Assembly: GCF_001685025.1 (NCBI RefSeq)
Contig: NZ_MAYU01000022.1
Span: forward strand, 248,001 to 312,000
Length of the DNA stretch: 64,000 nucleotides
Origin: Bacillus sp. FJAT-27225
GTDB lineage: Bacteria; Bacillota; Bacilli; Bacillales; Cytobacillaceae
Reading direction: 5' to 3'
This document shows, piece by piece, positions 27,981 through 36,651 of this stretch; the first letter of the stretch is position 1, and every line of letters starts with the position of its first letter. The notes under the pieces were generated by a model. It saw only the letters and a program-made list of their open reading frames with translations. It did not search any database and was not told the origin of the DNA. The position numbers were made by a program, and so were the translations under genes.

Positions 27981-28042
27981 AAATTATTCTGTCAATTCGT
28001 TATATTTAAATAAATACTATTACAAAATTGTTACAATTGCAA
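27981..28042 (-). promoter_or_regulatory. app promoter with CodY-like box
   Basis: -35 TTGCAA (28037-28042), 17-base spacer, -10 TAGTAT (28014-28019). Downstream, AATTGACAGAATAATTT (27981-27997) matches 11 of 15 positions of the CodY consensus AATTTTCWGAAAATT and would lie at about +10 to +26. CodY control of peptide uptake genes is established in Bacillus; this site is inference. Confidence 0.55.
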
Positions 28043-28129
28043 GACTTTTTTGCATTTACTAACAATGGGGCTGGTAACCGTTTCCAACTATGTTTGCTCA
28101 GGGTTTCTGCCCTTTTTGTTGGGAAAATA

Positions 28130-28912
28130 TTATGGAAAAAAAGAAATTTTTTTAATTTTGAATGAGTTCTTTACATCAAATTTACGTTTGTGATAATAAT
28201 TTTTGACTAGCCAGAACCCAACAGAGTAACCGGCGAGGGCTGGAATTCTTCCTCCTCCAAAAAGGAGCCTGTCATGTGACCTGTCCTTTTTTTTAAGATT
28301 GAGATTATGTTGGAAAAATTCCTTCCACATCTGCTCTGTTTTCCAATCCGGGTATTTTTTGCTCCATTCAGCTAGATATCCCTCACCGCATTCAGCCAAA
28401 ACCGCATGTTCTGCCAGTCCTTCCATCACCATTGAATCCATTAGTGTATTCTCCTCAATTTTCCCTTCTGAAAAGTTCATACGGCAGACATGGTGGTACT
28501 CATGCACGAAAATGGCTTTCAGTTCTTTTTTTTCAATATCGTTGGGCAGAAATAGAAATAGCTTATCCTTATAGGCAACGCCTGATTTCCTCATGGTTTC
28601 CTTCCTGAAAAGATGTTTCTTATTGGCGACTGGAAAAATAAACAATGGGATTTCAGGCCCCTCCCACTTTTTCATATAGATTTCCAAAAACTCCTGTGCC
28701 CATTCCCATATTTCTTTTCTGTCTGTAAGTCTGTCAATATCTTCTTTAACTCCGGGATAAGTCCTATACATGCCAAAATGGGCAAGTTCCCTTTGGATTT
28801 TTGCATGGTCCTTTTCAGGATAATAGCTTTGGAGTTTCCTGCAAATCTCATTAAGGTTATTTCCATCTTTCTTTAGCCATTCATCCGTATTGATTACGCC
28901 CACTATCCACAC
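28130..28912 (-). CDS. yjaZ: YjaZ family putative zinc peptidase
   Basis: A 260-residue protein of the DUF2268/YjaZ family. It contains an HExxH metal-binding motif (FVHEYHHVCRMNF), followed about 40 residues later by an acidic stretch (MVMEGLAEHAVLAECGEGYL) that could supply the third ligand, as in minimal gluzincins. No signal peptide, so it is probably cytoplasmic. Position between app and fabF is as in B. subtilis. Function is unproven. Confidence 0.9.
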   Translation of the reverse strand: MWIVGVINTDEWLKKDGNNLNEICRKLQSYYPEKDHAKIQRELAHFGMYRTYPGVKEDIDRLTDRKEIWEWAQEFLEIYMKKWEGPEIPLFIFPVANKKHLFRKETMRKSGVAYKDKLFLFLPNDIEKKELKAIFVHEYHHVCRMNFSEGKIEENTLMDSMVMEGLAEHAVLAECGEGYLAEWSKKYPDWKTEQMWKEFFQHNLNLKKKDRSHDRLLFGGGRIPALAGYSVGFWLVKNYYHKRKFDVKNSFKIKKISFFP

Positions 28913-29180
28913 CCCGCTTTTTGATTTCTTTACATTGTATGTTCGGTTTATGGCACTGACCCTCGACAGGATAATTTAAGATTGAGGATCTGGTTATTTA
29001 TCCAGCTCATATCAAAATAGCTTTACATAGGGAATCTTCAACGAAAATACATAACATAAAAGAAATTATTCGTTAGCATAATTAAGGGCCATAAGGATTT
29101 CTTATAAGGCTTCACGCCTTCCTTTTTATAACCAAATTGCTTTAATTCACAAAGATAGCTAAGAAAAAGAATAAATAATT
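28913..29180. other. Non-coding gap upstream of yjaZ
   Basis: About 270 AT-rich bases with no gene or clear signal that I can see. It presumably contains the yjaZ promoter. Confidence 0.4.
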
Positions 29181-29189
29181 CAAAAAAAA

Positions 29190-29229
29190 AGAAGGGCAGT
29201 CCGGCTTAAGGCCGAATGCCCTTCTTTTT
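29190..29229. terminator. Terminator downstream of fabF
   Basis: Stem AAGAAGGGCA / TGCCCTTCTT around an inner hairpin GGCTTAAGGCC, with A-run and T-run on opposite sides. Confidence 0.85.
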
Positions 29230-29313
29230 GTTAATCAATCTTATCATTATTTTAAAAATTTTATTTTAAAAATTTCAGCAGAGCTTTCGTAGGCTGACAG
29301 CCACCCCGCCTGT

Positions 29314-30552
29314 TTACTCGTATTTCTTGAAAGTGAGTGTTGCATTATGGCCGCCGAATCCTAATGAATTGCTGATGGCTGCCTTAATTTCCTTTTGCCT
29401 CGATTGATTCGGAACGTAGTCAAGGTCACATTCCGGGTCTGGTGTTTCATAGTTTATAGTTGGCGGAAGGATTGAATCCCTCATTGCAAGTACAGTGAAG
29501 ATAGCCTCGACCCCGCCGGCAGCTCCGAGCAAATGTCCTGTCATCGACTTTGTTGAACTGATTGCCAGATTGTACGCATGTTCTCCAAACACTTCTTTGA
29601 TTGCAAGTGTTTCGTACTTGTCGTTATATTCGGTACTTGTACCGTGGGCATTGATGTAGTCAATATCTTCAGGGTTCAAGCCCGCGTCCTCAATGGCCAT
29701 TTTCATAGCCCTGACGCCGCCTTCTCCGCCTGGTGCCGGCGCTGTGATATGATAGGCATCCCCAGTGGCTCCATAGCCGACGATTTCGGCATATATTTTT
29801 GCTCCCCTTGCTTTGGCATGCTCCAGCTCCTCTAAGACAAGGATACCGGCACCTTCTCCCATAACAAAGCCATCACGGTTTTTATCAAACGGCCTGCTTG
29901 CAGTTGCCGGGTCCGGATTCGTTGACAAGGCTGTGTTTGCACAGAAGCCCGCTACTGCCATTCTCGTAATTGGCGCTTCAGTTCCACCCGTGATCATAGC
30001 ATCCGCGTCACCACGCTGAATTACTTTAAAAGCATCTCCAATCGAATTTGTTCCAGTGGCACATGCGGTAACCGTACACGAATTAAAGCCTTTTGCGCCA
30101 AGCATAATCGACACCTGGCCGGCTGCCATATCCGGAATCATCATCGGTACAAAAAATGGGCTTACCCTTTTGTATCCCCGGTTTTGAAAAACTTCGAATT
30201 GATTTTCGAACGTCTCCATACCGCCAATTCCTGAGCCAATCCAGACACCGACCCGATCGGCATTTTCGTCAACAATTGCGAGGCCTGAATCTTCCACAGC
30301 CATTTTGGAGGCTGCAATAGCATATTGGGTGAAGCGGTCCATTTTCCTTGCTTCCCTCTTCTCCATATAGCTTTCGGGATTAAAATCATTAATTTGCGCA
30401 GCTACCTTTGCCGGATACTCATCAGCGTTTACCCTTGTAAGGGGACCGACACCGGATTTTCCGGCAATGATATTTTTCCAGGTTGTTTCAGCATCATTGC
30501 CTAGTGGCGTTACAGCGCCAACACCTGTTACAACTACCCTACGATTTGCCAT
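29314..30552 (-). CDS. fabF: 3-oxoacyl-ACP synthase II (FabF)
   Basis: Condensing enzyme of fatty acid elongation, 412 residues. The thiolase-fold triad is visible: Cys in [14 protein letters not shown], His in [11 protein letters not shown] and His in [22 protein letters not shown] closes the active site. It follows fabH after 177 bases on the same strand; B. subtilis has the same fabHA-fabF pair under FapR. FabF is the cerulenin target. Confidence 0.97.
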   Translation of the reverse strand: MANRRVVVTGVGAVTPLGNDAETTWKNIIAGKSGVGPLTRVNADEYPAKVAAQINDFNPESYMEKREARKMDRFTQYAIAASKMAVEDSGLAIVDENADRVGVWIGSGIGGMETFENQFEVFQNRGYKRVSPFFVPMMIPDMAAGQVSIMLGAKGFNSCTVTACATGTNSIGDAFKVIQRGDADAMITGGTEAPITRMAVAGFCANTALSTNPDPATASRPFDKNRDGFVMGEGAGILVLEELEHAKARGAKIYAEIVGYGATGDAYHITAPAPGGEGGVRAMKMAIEDAGLNPEDIDYINAHGTSTEYNDKYETLAIKEVFGEHAYNLAISSTKSMTGHLLGAAGGVEAIFTVLAMRDSILPPTINYETPDPECDLDYVPNQSRQKEIKAAISNSLGFGGHNATLTFKKYE

Positions 30553-30728
30553 TTATTAGAGACAACTCCTTTACAGTGTTTTTTCTTTAAAAGGGGACAG
30601 CCCTTATTATTTCAATACGTTTCTGATTTTAGCTTCAGTTCCTTGCTGTATTGGACAACCGGAAAACCTAGTTGGTGGACATTTACTCAAATTCAAACAA
30701 CCACATTCTCCACGAAAGCCTTGTTGCT

Positions 30729-31661
30729 CTATTTGCCCCATTTCATCGCAATGGCTCCCCAAGTAAGCCCGCCGCCGAAACCGACCATTACAACAATGTC
30801 ATCGTCCTTAATCTTCCCTGCGGCGATATCATCGACAATTGAAATCGGAATTGATGCGGCCGAAGTATTTCCATACTTATTGATTGTATACGAGACTTTT
30901 TCAACAGGCAATTCCAGGCGCTGCCGGGCTGCTTCGATGATCCGGATATTAGCCTGATGGGGAACAAGATAATCAACATCTTCCTTCGTCAATCCCGCTT
31001 TTTTCACGACATTCAAGCTGCTCTCACCCATTTGGCGGACCGCGAATTTAAACACTTCCCGGCCATTCATGATGATGTGTTCTTCCTGATAAAGATGCTT
31101 CCCGCCTGTGCCGTCTGCTCCCAGTTCAAACGACAGGATTCCCCTGTCCCCTGAAGCTGGCCCAAGAACAACAGCACCTGCTCCATCTCCAAATAGGACT
31201 GCCGTATTACGGTCTTCCCAATTCGTGATTTTAGAAAGTTTTTCAACCCCTACTACTAGGATGTTCTTATAAACGCCAGTTTCAATAAACTGCTTTCCGG
31301 TAATGATACCGTACATGAATCCTGCACATGCAGCACTGACATCCATCGCAGCAGCTTTTGTTGCCCCAAGCTTTTCCTGGAGCATGCATGCCACCGACGG
31401 GAACGGCCTGTCAGGTGTAACGGTTGCGACAAGAATCATATCGATTTCATCGGCAGCAACGCCTGCATCTTTTAGCGCACAAACAGCGGCTTCATACCCC
31501 ATGTCCGATGTGTCCATCGATTCATCTGCCATTCGCCTTTCCTCAATTCCAGTCCGGGTACGAATCCACTCATCAGATGTATCCATTCTTTTTTCAAGAT
31601 CAAAATTTGTTATGACTTTTTCCGGTACATATTTTCCTATCCCAATTATGCCAGCTCGCAT
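30729..31661 (-). CDS. fabHA: 3-oxoacyl-ACP synthase III (FabH)
   Basis: Initiates fatty acid synthesis by condensing acyl-CoA with malonyl-ACP; 310 residues. Catalytic Cys in [11 protein letters not shown], His in VPHQANIRI and Asn in [12 protein letters not shown]. The start is the ATG at 31661 ([14 protein letters not shown]), nine bases after AAGGAG; an in-frame TTG at 31670 overlaps the ribosome site and is unlikely. Called fabHA by synteny, since Bacillus often carries a second fabHB elsewhere. Confidence 0.96.
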   Translation of the reverse strand: MRAGIIGIGKYVPEKVITNFDLEKRMDTSDEWIRTRTGIEERRMADESMDTSDMGYEAAVCALKDAGVAADEIDMILVATVTPDRPFPSVACMLQEKLGATKAAAMDVSAACAGFMYGIITGKQFIETGVYKNILVVGVEKLSKITNWEDRNTAVLFGDGAGAVVLGPASGDRGILSFELGADGTGGKHLYQEEHIIMNGREVFKFAVRQMGESSLNVVKKAGLTKEDVDYLVPHQANIRIIEAARQRLELPVEKVSYTINKYGNTSAASIPISIVDDIAAGKIKDDDIVVMVGFGGGLTWGAIAMKWGK

Positions 31662-31702
31662 GGCGGCCAACTCCTTATTTAAAAGATTATTTTTTTATTA
31701 TC

Positions 31703-31733
31703 AATTATTATGACTTGGTACTAATTTTAACAA
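31703..31733 (-). promoter_or_regulatory. fabHA promoter overlapped by a FapR-like box
   Basis: -35 TTGTTA (31728-31733), 17-base spacer, -10 TAATAA (31705-31710). An imperfect palindrome beginning AATTAGTACC (minus strand) fills 31703-31726, so a bound repressor would cover the promoter. TTAGTACC is the core of the FapR site, which senses malonyl-CoA and controls fabHA in B. subtilis. Confidence 0.7.
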
Positions 31734-31846
31734 TCAAACTGGATATTGGCAATAGCGATTTCAAAACCATCTCCGCATTTGTCCTTGCATTTAACTTACC
31801 CTTACATACTTTAAAGTAAGAGATAAATTTGATAAGGAGGGCCATT

Positions 31847-32131
31847 ATGGCGGATGAATATTTGGAACAAAACGAACCAAAAGAAAGTGAAGGTTCTGCT
31901 GCACACGAAGACCGCTTTTCAAGGATGATGTTTGGAACAGGCAGGAGGCCGGTACAGCCCCAAAAGAACGAGAATCCACTTTTTGAACTATTTGGGAGCG
32001 GTCAAGGCAAAGAATCAATTGATTATGCACTCTTGCTGGATGTAATTGAAGGCCTTGCCAATTCAGCAGAGAAATTGAAGCCTGTTATTTCAAAGATTTA
32101 TCCACATATTCAGCAATTCTTGAAAAAATAA
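31847..32131 (+). CDS. Hypothetical protein at the yjzB position
   Basis: A 94-residue hydrophilic protein divergent from fabHA, with start at 31847 after AAGGAGG. The N-terminal half is charged and disordered-looking with two arginine pairs (RMMFGTGRRPVQPQKNENPLF). The C-terminal 45 residues form a probable amphipathic helix ending IQQFLKK. B. subtilis has the small gene yjzB at this place, but I cannot confirm homology. The pattern of a disordered arm plus helix recalls small spore or coat-associated proteins. No function assigned. Confidence 0.65.
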   Translation: MADEYLEQNEPKESEGSAAHEDRFSRMMFGTGRRPVQPQKNENPLFELFGSGQGKESIDYALLLDVIEGLANSAEKLKPVISKIYPHIQQFLKK

Positions 32132-32172
32132 AGACGTCTGGCCCAATCATGCTGTTGGGTCAGGCGTCTTTT
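32131..32172 (+). terminator. Terminator after the yjzB-position gene
   Basis: Stem AAGACGTCTGGCCCAA / TTGGGTCAGGCGTCTT, short T-run. Confidence 0.8.
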
Positions 32173-32271
32173 GGATAATGTGAATAGAGTTGCAGTGAAT
32201 ACCGGTTGCGATTTTACTTAACCTAGTTAATAAACAAATGAAGTGCCTAGAGGAAAACGCAAACTTTATGT

Positions 32272-33057
32272 CTATGGCAAAAACCAAGAGCCACTCATTG
32301 CCCCCATTGAAACGCGCTTTTGCAAATCAAGGCCCTCCTCATTTGTTATCGAAGCAGGCACTTCCACTATTTCCAGTCCGGCAACCGGTTTAAACCGGCT
32401 TTGATTCCGGATTGGGGTGGGTATTCCCAGTATTTCAGCACACGCCTGCCAGTTGGCCCCAGAGCTGCTCTTTAATAAAACATCCCTTTTCCGCCCCTGT
32501 TCAATTAGTTCGATAGCTTTTTCAGCAGCGTCCTCGCAATATAGTGCATCTTCTATATATTCCTCAGAAGGGTCATGGTCACGAAACCCGGAAATGGCCT
32601 TTTGAAATGCATATCGTTCTGGCTGGTAAGGGCCAAAAAGGGTGGGGAGGTAAATAGTAAGGGTGTTTTTTTGCTCTTGCTGAATGAGGTCAACAATCAT
32701 AGCGGCCTTTTCTGAATTGAGTGCCAGTTCAATTGGTACGGCCAGCACAGTTTTCCTTTGGTTGTTTGGGGAAATCGTCTTTCTAAGCAACTCTATTACA
32801 TCGCTCTCATCCTCACAATAAATCCAATCATAAAGAGACAGAATAAGAACTTCTGATTGGCTTCCACCACCTGGGACCTCATTGAACGTCTTTTGAAAGT
32901 TCCCATTCCTGCCAATTAGATCTTCCATTTCATCCTGAAAGGAGGCGGATTCCTTCCCGTATGCAACACCTGCGACCTCATAACCTTTCTCCAGCATTTT
33001 TTTACAGAGATGAAATCCAAAAAAACCAAATGCCCCAACAATTACTGCCTTTTCCAT
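32272..33057 (-). CDS. yjaV: YjaV-like NAD(P)-binding protein
   Basis: A 261-residue protein with an N-terminal Rossmann motif of the extended SDR/epimerase type (AVIVGAFGFFGFHLCKKMLEKG, G-x2-G-x2-G-like). Beyond it the active-site YxxxK is not obvious, so it may be a non-catalytic or atypical SDR. Start ATG at 33057 after AAGGAGG (a GTG immediately before it is too close). It follows yjaU by 70 bases. B. subtilis has yjaU-yjaV upstream of med-comZ; med and comZ are not found here. Confidence 0.75.
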   Translation of the reverse strand: MEKAVIVGAFGFFGFHLCKKMLEKGYEVAGVAYGKESASFQDEMEDLIGRNGNFQKTFNEVPGGGSQSEVLILSLYDWIYCEDESDVIELLRKTISPNNQRKTVLAVPIELALNSEKAAMIVDLIQQEQKNTLTIYLPTLFGPYQPERYAFQKAISGFRDHDPSEEYIEDALYCEDAAEKAIELIEQGRKRDVLLKSSSGANWQACAEILGIPTPIRNQSRFKPVAGLEIVEVPASITNEEGLDLQKRVSMGAMSGSWFLP

Positions 33058-33127
33058 CACAGCTCCTCCTTGAAGATTTCACTGATCCTTCTGCCTTTAC
33101 CTTTTTACCTTTACTTGAAGCTGCCTT

Positions 33128-33859
33128 TTATAAAACCTTTTCATACCTTGACATAAATTTGGCTATTTCTCCGCCTATCTGAGTCACTTTTTCAGGAAGC
33201 ATAAAGGTTTCGGTTATTTGTGCTTCGCCCCGTGCAGCCTCAAGAAGATCTTTGCAAGTGCGTGACTGTTTATACGCTCTTCCCCCAGACAGAATATAAA
33301 ATATTCGGATTGGTGCGCCAACCGCCATGTCTGGCGGGGGTTCGGCCTCGATTTGCCGCGTTGCCTCCTTACTGTCGACCTCATAAGCTTTTGCTATCTC
33401 AAACAGGACCTTTTTATAAAAGAACTTATGCTCCTTTTCCTGTTCTAAATGCAACTTTAAAGAAAGAATTGGGTTAATTAATACAATTGACCTGATTTGC
33501 CCTTCCATTTCCTTTGCGAACTTCAAGGCAGCCAATGCTCCCATTCCTTCTGCCAGGATATGAATCTTTCCATTGAGGATTTCATTTTTCATAACATAGC
33601 TATAAAGCGTTGAGGCAAGCAGGACAGCTTTCGTGGAACCCCAATGCTTCCCATGGAAATTGGAAGTAAACAGCGTATAGCCGGCTCCCTTCAAAGCGGA
33701 GAGAATTTGGCGCTTTCCGGTATTTTGCTTCCAAAAGCTTGTTTTACCATTCACAAAATGCCTTTCATCCCCAAATACCATTACCCCGAATCCGGTCGGC
33801 TTCTCAGGATAATAAATTGCACTCCATTCGTTTTCCAGTTGAAAATGACGGTTTTCCAT
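33128..33859 (-). CDS. yjaU: YjaU-like alpha/beta-hydrolase fold protein
   Basis: A 243-residue protein with an alpha/beta-hydrolase look: an early HGKHWGS segment, a helix-strand core (IHILAEGMGALAALKFAKEM) and a following IRSIVLINPILSL strand. The nucleophile elbow reads AEGMG, so the usual Ser of GxSxG is replaced by Gly. The protein may therefore lack hydrolase activity. It precedes yjaV on the same strand. Assignment to YjaU rests on position and size. Confidence 0.7.
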   Translation of the reverse strand: MENRHFQLENEWSAIYYPEKPTGFGVMVFGDERHFVNGKTSFWKQNTGKRQILSALKGAGYTLFTSNFHGKHWGSTKAVLLASTLYSYVMKNEILNGKIHILAEGMGALAALKFAKEMEGQIRSIVLINPILSLKLHLEQEKEHKFFYKKVLFEIAKAYEVDSKEATRQIEAEPPPDMAVGAPIRIFYILSGGRAYKQSRTCKDLLEAARGEAQITETFMLPEKVTQIGGEIAKFMSRYEKVL

Positions 33860-34023
33860 ACGTAAAACTCCTTTTGCCTTTTTCCACTAACTAGTGTATG
33901 TAGCCGTGCAAGGAATGAGATAGGGACTTATCCCAAAAGTGTATACGTTCTCATATTTTGGTTTTCTTCTTTTTGGACAGTATGATAAGATGAAAAGAGA
34001 TTATGACGGGTTGAGGTGACAAT

Positions 34024-34212
34024 ATGAAATATTTCTGGACATTTTTCTGGGTAATTTTGTTGGTTGAAATGTTAAGCTATGTTGTAACATCGATGATTGG
34101 CGCTGCTTTTGATTTCAAAAATGCTGCAGTAGTTGGAGTGATTACCGCTGCAATTATTTCAATCGCTCCTGTTTTGCTCCCAAACGATCCGGTTGAACAC
34201 CAGAACCATTAA
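34024..34212 (+). CDS. yjzD: YjzD-like small membrane protein
   Basis: A 62-residue protein with two transmembrane helices (YFWTFFWVILLVEMLSYVVTSMIG and AAVVGVITAAIISIAPVLL) and a short polar C-terminus. Start ATG follows GGTTGAGGTG. The sequence and the position between yjzC and yjaU match B. subtilis YjzD, a DUF2929-type protein. Function unknown. Confidence 0.85.
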   Translation: MKYFWTFFWVILLVEMLSYVVTSMIGAAFDFKNAAVVGVITAAIISIAPVLLPNDPVEHQNH

Positions 34213-34218
34213 GCCAGA

Positions 34219-34252
34219 ATGGCCATCCAAAGAAGGATGGCCATTTATTTTT
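34219..34252 (+). terminator. Terminator after yjzD
   Basis: Stem AATGGCCATCC / GGATGGCCATT followed by a T-rich tract. Confidence 0.9.
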
Positions 34253-34352
34253 CACCTATTCCCATTCCTCTTACCCGGAATGAAATTTGTTCAACCGTAA
34301 CCAACTCCGGTGAGGGAAAGATTTTTCTGTGGTATATAGTATGGGGCAAAGG

Positions 34353-34380
34353 AAAAAGCCATCCGCAGTGATGGCTTTTT
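34353..34380 (-). terminator. Terminator after yjzC
   Basis: Minus-strand stem AAAAGCCATC / GATGGCTTTTT-type hairpin just below the yjzC stop. Confidence 0.8.
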
Positions 34381-34390
34381 GCTTACTAAT

Positions 34391-34576
34391 TTAGTGACCC
34401 CGTTTATCTGTATAGGTCCATAGCCTTTCATGGTTTGATGCTTCAGGGAATGGCTGCCCCTTCTTCAGATGAATTTTTTGCGGGTTGATCACTCCGCTCC
34501 CGGTATCGCCTATTTCAATATACGTACCATTATTAGGTGCCTTTTGGCCAGGCTTGAATTGACGATTTTGCCCCAT
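34391..34576 (-). CDS. yjzC: YjzC family small protein
   Basis: A 61-residue protein, MGQNRQFKPGQKAPNNG at the start and KKGQPFPEASNHERLW near the end; this is the YjzC family (small, Gly/Pro-rich, one globular beta fold). Start ATG follows AAGGAGGAATTCC. Family members are common in spore-formers. Function unknown. Confidence 0.85.
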   Translation of the reverse strand: MGQNRQFKPGQKAPNNGTYIEIGDTGSGVINPQKIHLKKGQPFPEASNHERLWTYTDKRGH

Positions 34577-34671
34577 GGAATTCCTCCTTGTCTAACTTCT
34601 TTACTGCCTACCATTAGTATGACCGCCGATTTCCTCATCATTTAGGGAAAGTTTTTACATTCCCAGCCAAT

Positions 34672-34715
34672 AGTGATATTTGTCATTTGTATGAACCTTC
34701 TCCTTGACATATAGT
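34672..34715 (+). promoter_or_regulatory. Possible degenerate Fnr site upstream of fnr copy 1
   Basis: AGTGATATTTGTCATT (34672-34687) resembles the Fnr box TGTGA-N6-TCACA with three mismatches. A -10-like TATAGT lies 22 bases downstream (34710-34715), near class II spacing. Autoregulation is possible but the match is weak. Confidence 0.3.
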
Positions 34716-34799
34716 TTTTTTATTTTGTAAGCAATATAATTATAGTAATAACTATTATTGACATATGCAGAACTATCCATTTAAAGGTAGGTGGCGATC

Positions 34800-35492
34800 G
34801 TGCATTCTCTTGCAGGAGCACCGGTAAAACTTAATGAGGTTTTAAAACAGACTCATCATATCCAAAAGTTTGAAAAAGGGAGTTTCCTTTTCCAGGAAGG
34901 CTCGCCTTCAAAAGAGATATATGTCCTTCTAAGTGGATTAATTCAAATAGGCAAAATCATTCCGGATGGAAGGGAATTGACTCTGAGGATTTGTTCGGAA
35001 GGAGACCTCATCGGCGAGCTGAACATTTTTTGCGCTACACCAAGAAACCTCTTAAGCGCAAAGGCAGTAGAAAGCGGAGAAGTGGCTGTCATCATGAAGG
35101 ACCAACTTGAAGCAAAGCTTGCCGAGGACAACGAGCTGGCGCTGGAATTTATGAAATGGATGAGCCAGCAATATAGAAAAACGCAAACCAAATTCCGTGA
35201 TCTGGTTCTTCACGGCAAAAAAGGTGCTTTATATTCAACATTGATTCGGATGGCCAACAGCTACGGAGTCAGAACAAGCAATGGTATTATGATTGACTTG
35301 CTCTTAACAAACCAGGAAGTCGCAAACTTTTGTGGCACTTCCCGGGAAGTGGTAAACCGGCTTTTGAGCGAGCTTCGCAAACAAGGAATCATCTCGATTG
35401 ATAAAGGAATCATCACAATTCATCAGCTTTCCTTCTTGAGACGCGAAATTGACTGCGAAAACTGTCCAAAGGAAATTTGTAATATTGATTAA
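34800..35492 (+). CDS. fnr: Fnr/Crp family oxygen-responsive regulator, copy 1
   Basis: A 230-residue CRP-fold activator from the GTG at 34800 (AGGTGG five bases upstream); a GTG nine bases earlier is also possible. It has an N-terminal cyclic-nucleotide-binding-like beta barrel (GSFLFQEGSPSKEIYVLLSGLI), a dimerisation helix, and a C-terminal winged helix (NQEVANFCGTSREVVNRLLSEL). The tail CENCPKEIC gives C-x2-C-x4-C, the Bacillus Fnr pattern in which three C-terminal Cys and one Asp bind a [4Fe-4S] cluster; the Asp is probably the one in KFRDLVLHGK. It faces ywiC, its B. subtilis neighbour. Confidence 0.92.
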   Translation: MHSLAGAPVKLNEVLKQTHHIQKFEKGSFLFQEGSPSKEIYVLLSGLIQIGKIIPDGRELTLRICSEGDLIGELNIFCATPRNLLSAKAVESGEVAVIMKDQLEAKLAEDNELALEFMKWMSQQYRKTQTKFRDLVLHGKKGALYSTLIRMANSYGVRTSNGIMIDLLLTNQEVANFCGTSREVVNRLLSELRKQGIISIDKGIITIHQLSFLRREIDCENCPKEICNID

Positions 35493-35498
35493 AGACAA

Positions 35499-35534
35499 AG
35501 CCTGCCGGCATTTGACCCGGCAGGCTATTTTTAA
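35499..35534 (+). terminator. Terminator after fnr copy 1
   Basis: Stem AGCCTGCCGG / CCGGCAGGCT then ATTTTT. Confidence 0.9.
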
Positions 35535-35585
35535 TTTGGGTGTGTTTAGAGGCGTTTGATTCTCACTACAATGTAAGGGTAAGCT

Positions 35586-35622
35586 AAAAAAAAGAGGAGC
35601 AGGTTTTCGGCCCTCTCCTCGT
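35586..35622 (-). terminator. Terminator after ywiC
   Basis: Minus-strand stem GAGGAG(AGGG) / CTCCTC followed by eight or more Ts, just after the ywiC stop. Confidence 0.85.
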
Positions 35623-35626
35623 TTGC

Positions 35627-36343
35627 TTATATAAGATGAATGGTGACAAAAATGAAGAACAACACTGAGTTTACAATTTCTGCGATACCGATTTGGCTTG
35701 GGCTCATCTTTTTTCCATAAAACACGATTGCCCGACCCAGGCTTGGCAGGAAGGCTAACGCGAGCAGCCAATGCCCAAGAAACGCCAGAACAGCTGGTAC
35801 AGCAGCATGATATCCCCATGAAATCCACTTAAAATGAACGTTTTTCTTTTCCCTAATCATTGTTTTCACGAAGAATGTACTTCCAATAAAGAAAAGAGCG
35901 GAAAGTATGAAAATGAGCATAGCATCAGCGGTTATTATTCCCTCGGGGAGATATGCGCTTGCCAGTCCGGCAAATGAAAAAGCGAAGATTGCGCTAAAAT
36001 CATTCAATAAATGCCGATCCTTATTTTTGGATGAAAAATAACCGTTAATTGCAAAAAACGGAAGCATCATTAGGCCAAAATAGACAATCGATGGACGTTC
36101 ATACAAAGGGAACAATAAAAGCAAAAGCGCCGGGATTATATAAATTACCGTCCACTTGATATGGAAACCCATTTTCTTTTTCTTAAAAAGAAGGAGCATT
36201 GGGTATGTCGCTAAATACAAGAATATCCAGCCAAGAAAGAATGGAACATGCTCCCAGACAAATCCGGAAGCCACAACTCCCAACCAGAAAGGTACAATCA
36301 GCATCGCCCACGCCCCGTGCTGTTTAGGCATAAATAATTTCAT
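35627..36343 (-). CDS. ywiC: YwiC-like membrane protein
   Basis: A polytopic membrane protein of 238 residues, with about seven hydrophobic helices. The N-terminal KLFMPKQHGAWAMLIVPFWLG signature is typical of the YwiC-like family (resembling prenyltransferase-type membrane proteins at the first helix). Start at the ATG at 36343, after GGGGTG. In B. subtilis ywiC lies between fnr and narGHJI and is induced by Fnr. Here too an Fnr box sits 41.5 bases before a TATGAT -10. The biochemical function is unknown. Confidence 0.9.
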   Translation of the reverse strand: MKLFMPKQHGAWAMLIVPFWLGVVASGFVWEHVPFFLGWIFLYLATYPMLLLFKKKKMGFHIKWTVIYIIPALLLLLFPLYERPSIVYFGLMMLPFFAINGYFSSKNKDRHLLNDFSAIFAFSFAGLASAYLPEGIITADAMLIFILSALFFIGSTFFVKTMIREKKNVHFKWISWGYHAAVPAVLAFLGHWLLALAFLPSLGRAIVFYGKKMSPSQIGIAEIVNSVLFFIFVTIHLI

Positions 36344-36376
36344 ATTAAACACCCCTGTTAGCTATTTCATACCTCC

Positions 36377-36419
36377 ATCATAGGCTAGCAACATGAGTGA
36401 AAAAGTGAAGTTCGTCACA
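36377..36419 (-). promoter_or_regulatory. Fnr-dependent promoter of ywiC
   Basis: Fnr box AGTGAAGTTCGTCACA (36404-36419, one mismatch to TGTGA-N6-TCACA) and -10 TATGAT at 36377-36382 on the minus strand. If transcription starts near 36370 the box is centred at about -41.5, the class II activator position. The leader to the ywiC start is then about 27 bases. Confidence 0.8.
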
Positions 36420-36485
36420 GATAGTGTTAATTAAAATGGCGAAATTCGTAACGAAGCAGATTCAATTTGAAACTAAGGAGTTCGG

Positions 36486-36584
36486 GAACAAAACGGTCTG
36501 GCGGAAATGTGAAAATGTCCTTGAGCGGCACCTTCAAGAACAAAACGGCATGTGAAATTAGGAAAATGTCCTTGAGCAAGTTGC
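36486..36584. repeat. Two tandem copies of a ~50-base repeat
   Basis: Both units begin GAACAAAACGG and end AAAATGTCCTTGAGC (36486-36526 and 36538-36577), with a variable middle. No ribosome site or conserved frame, so it is read as a non-coding interspersed repeat between ywiC and mobB. Confidence 0.7.
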
Positions 36585-36651
36585 TCCTCAGTAAACTCAA
36601 CAAAAAGACACAAAGGCTTTTCCCTTTTGTTTTTGTATGCACAAATTGTCA

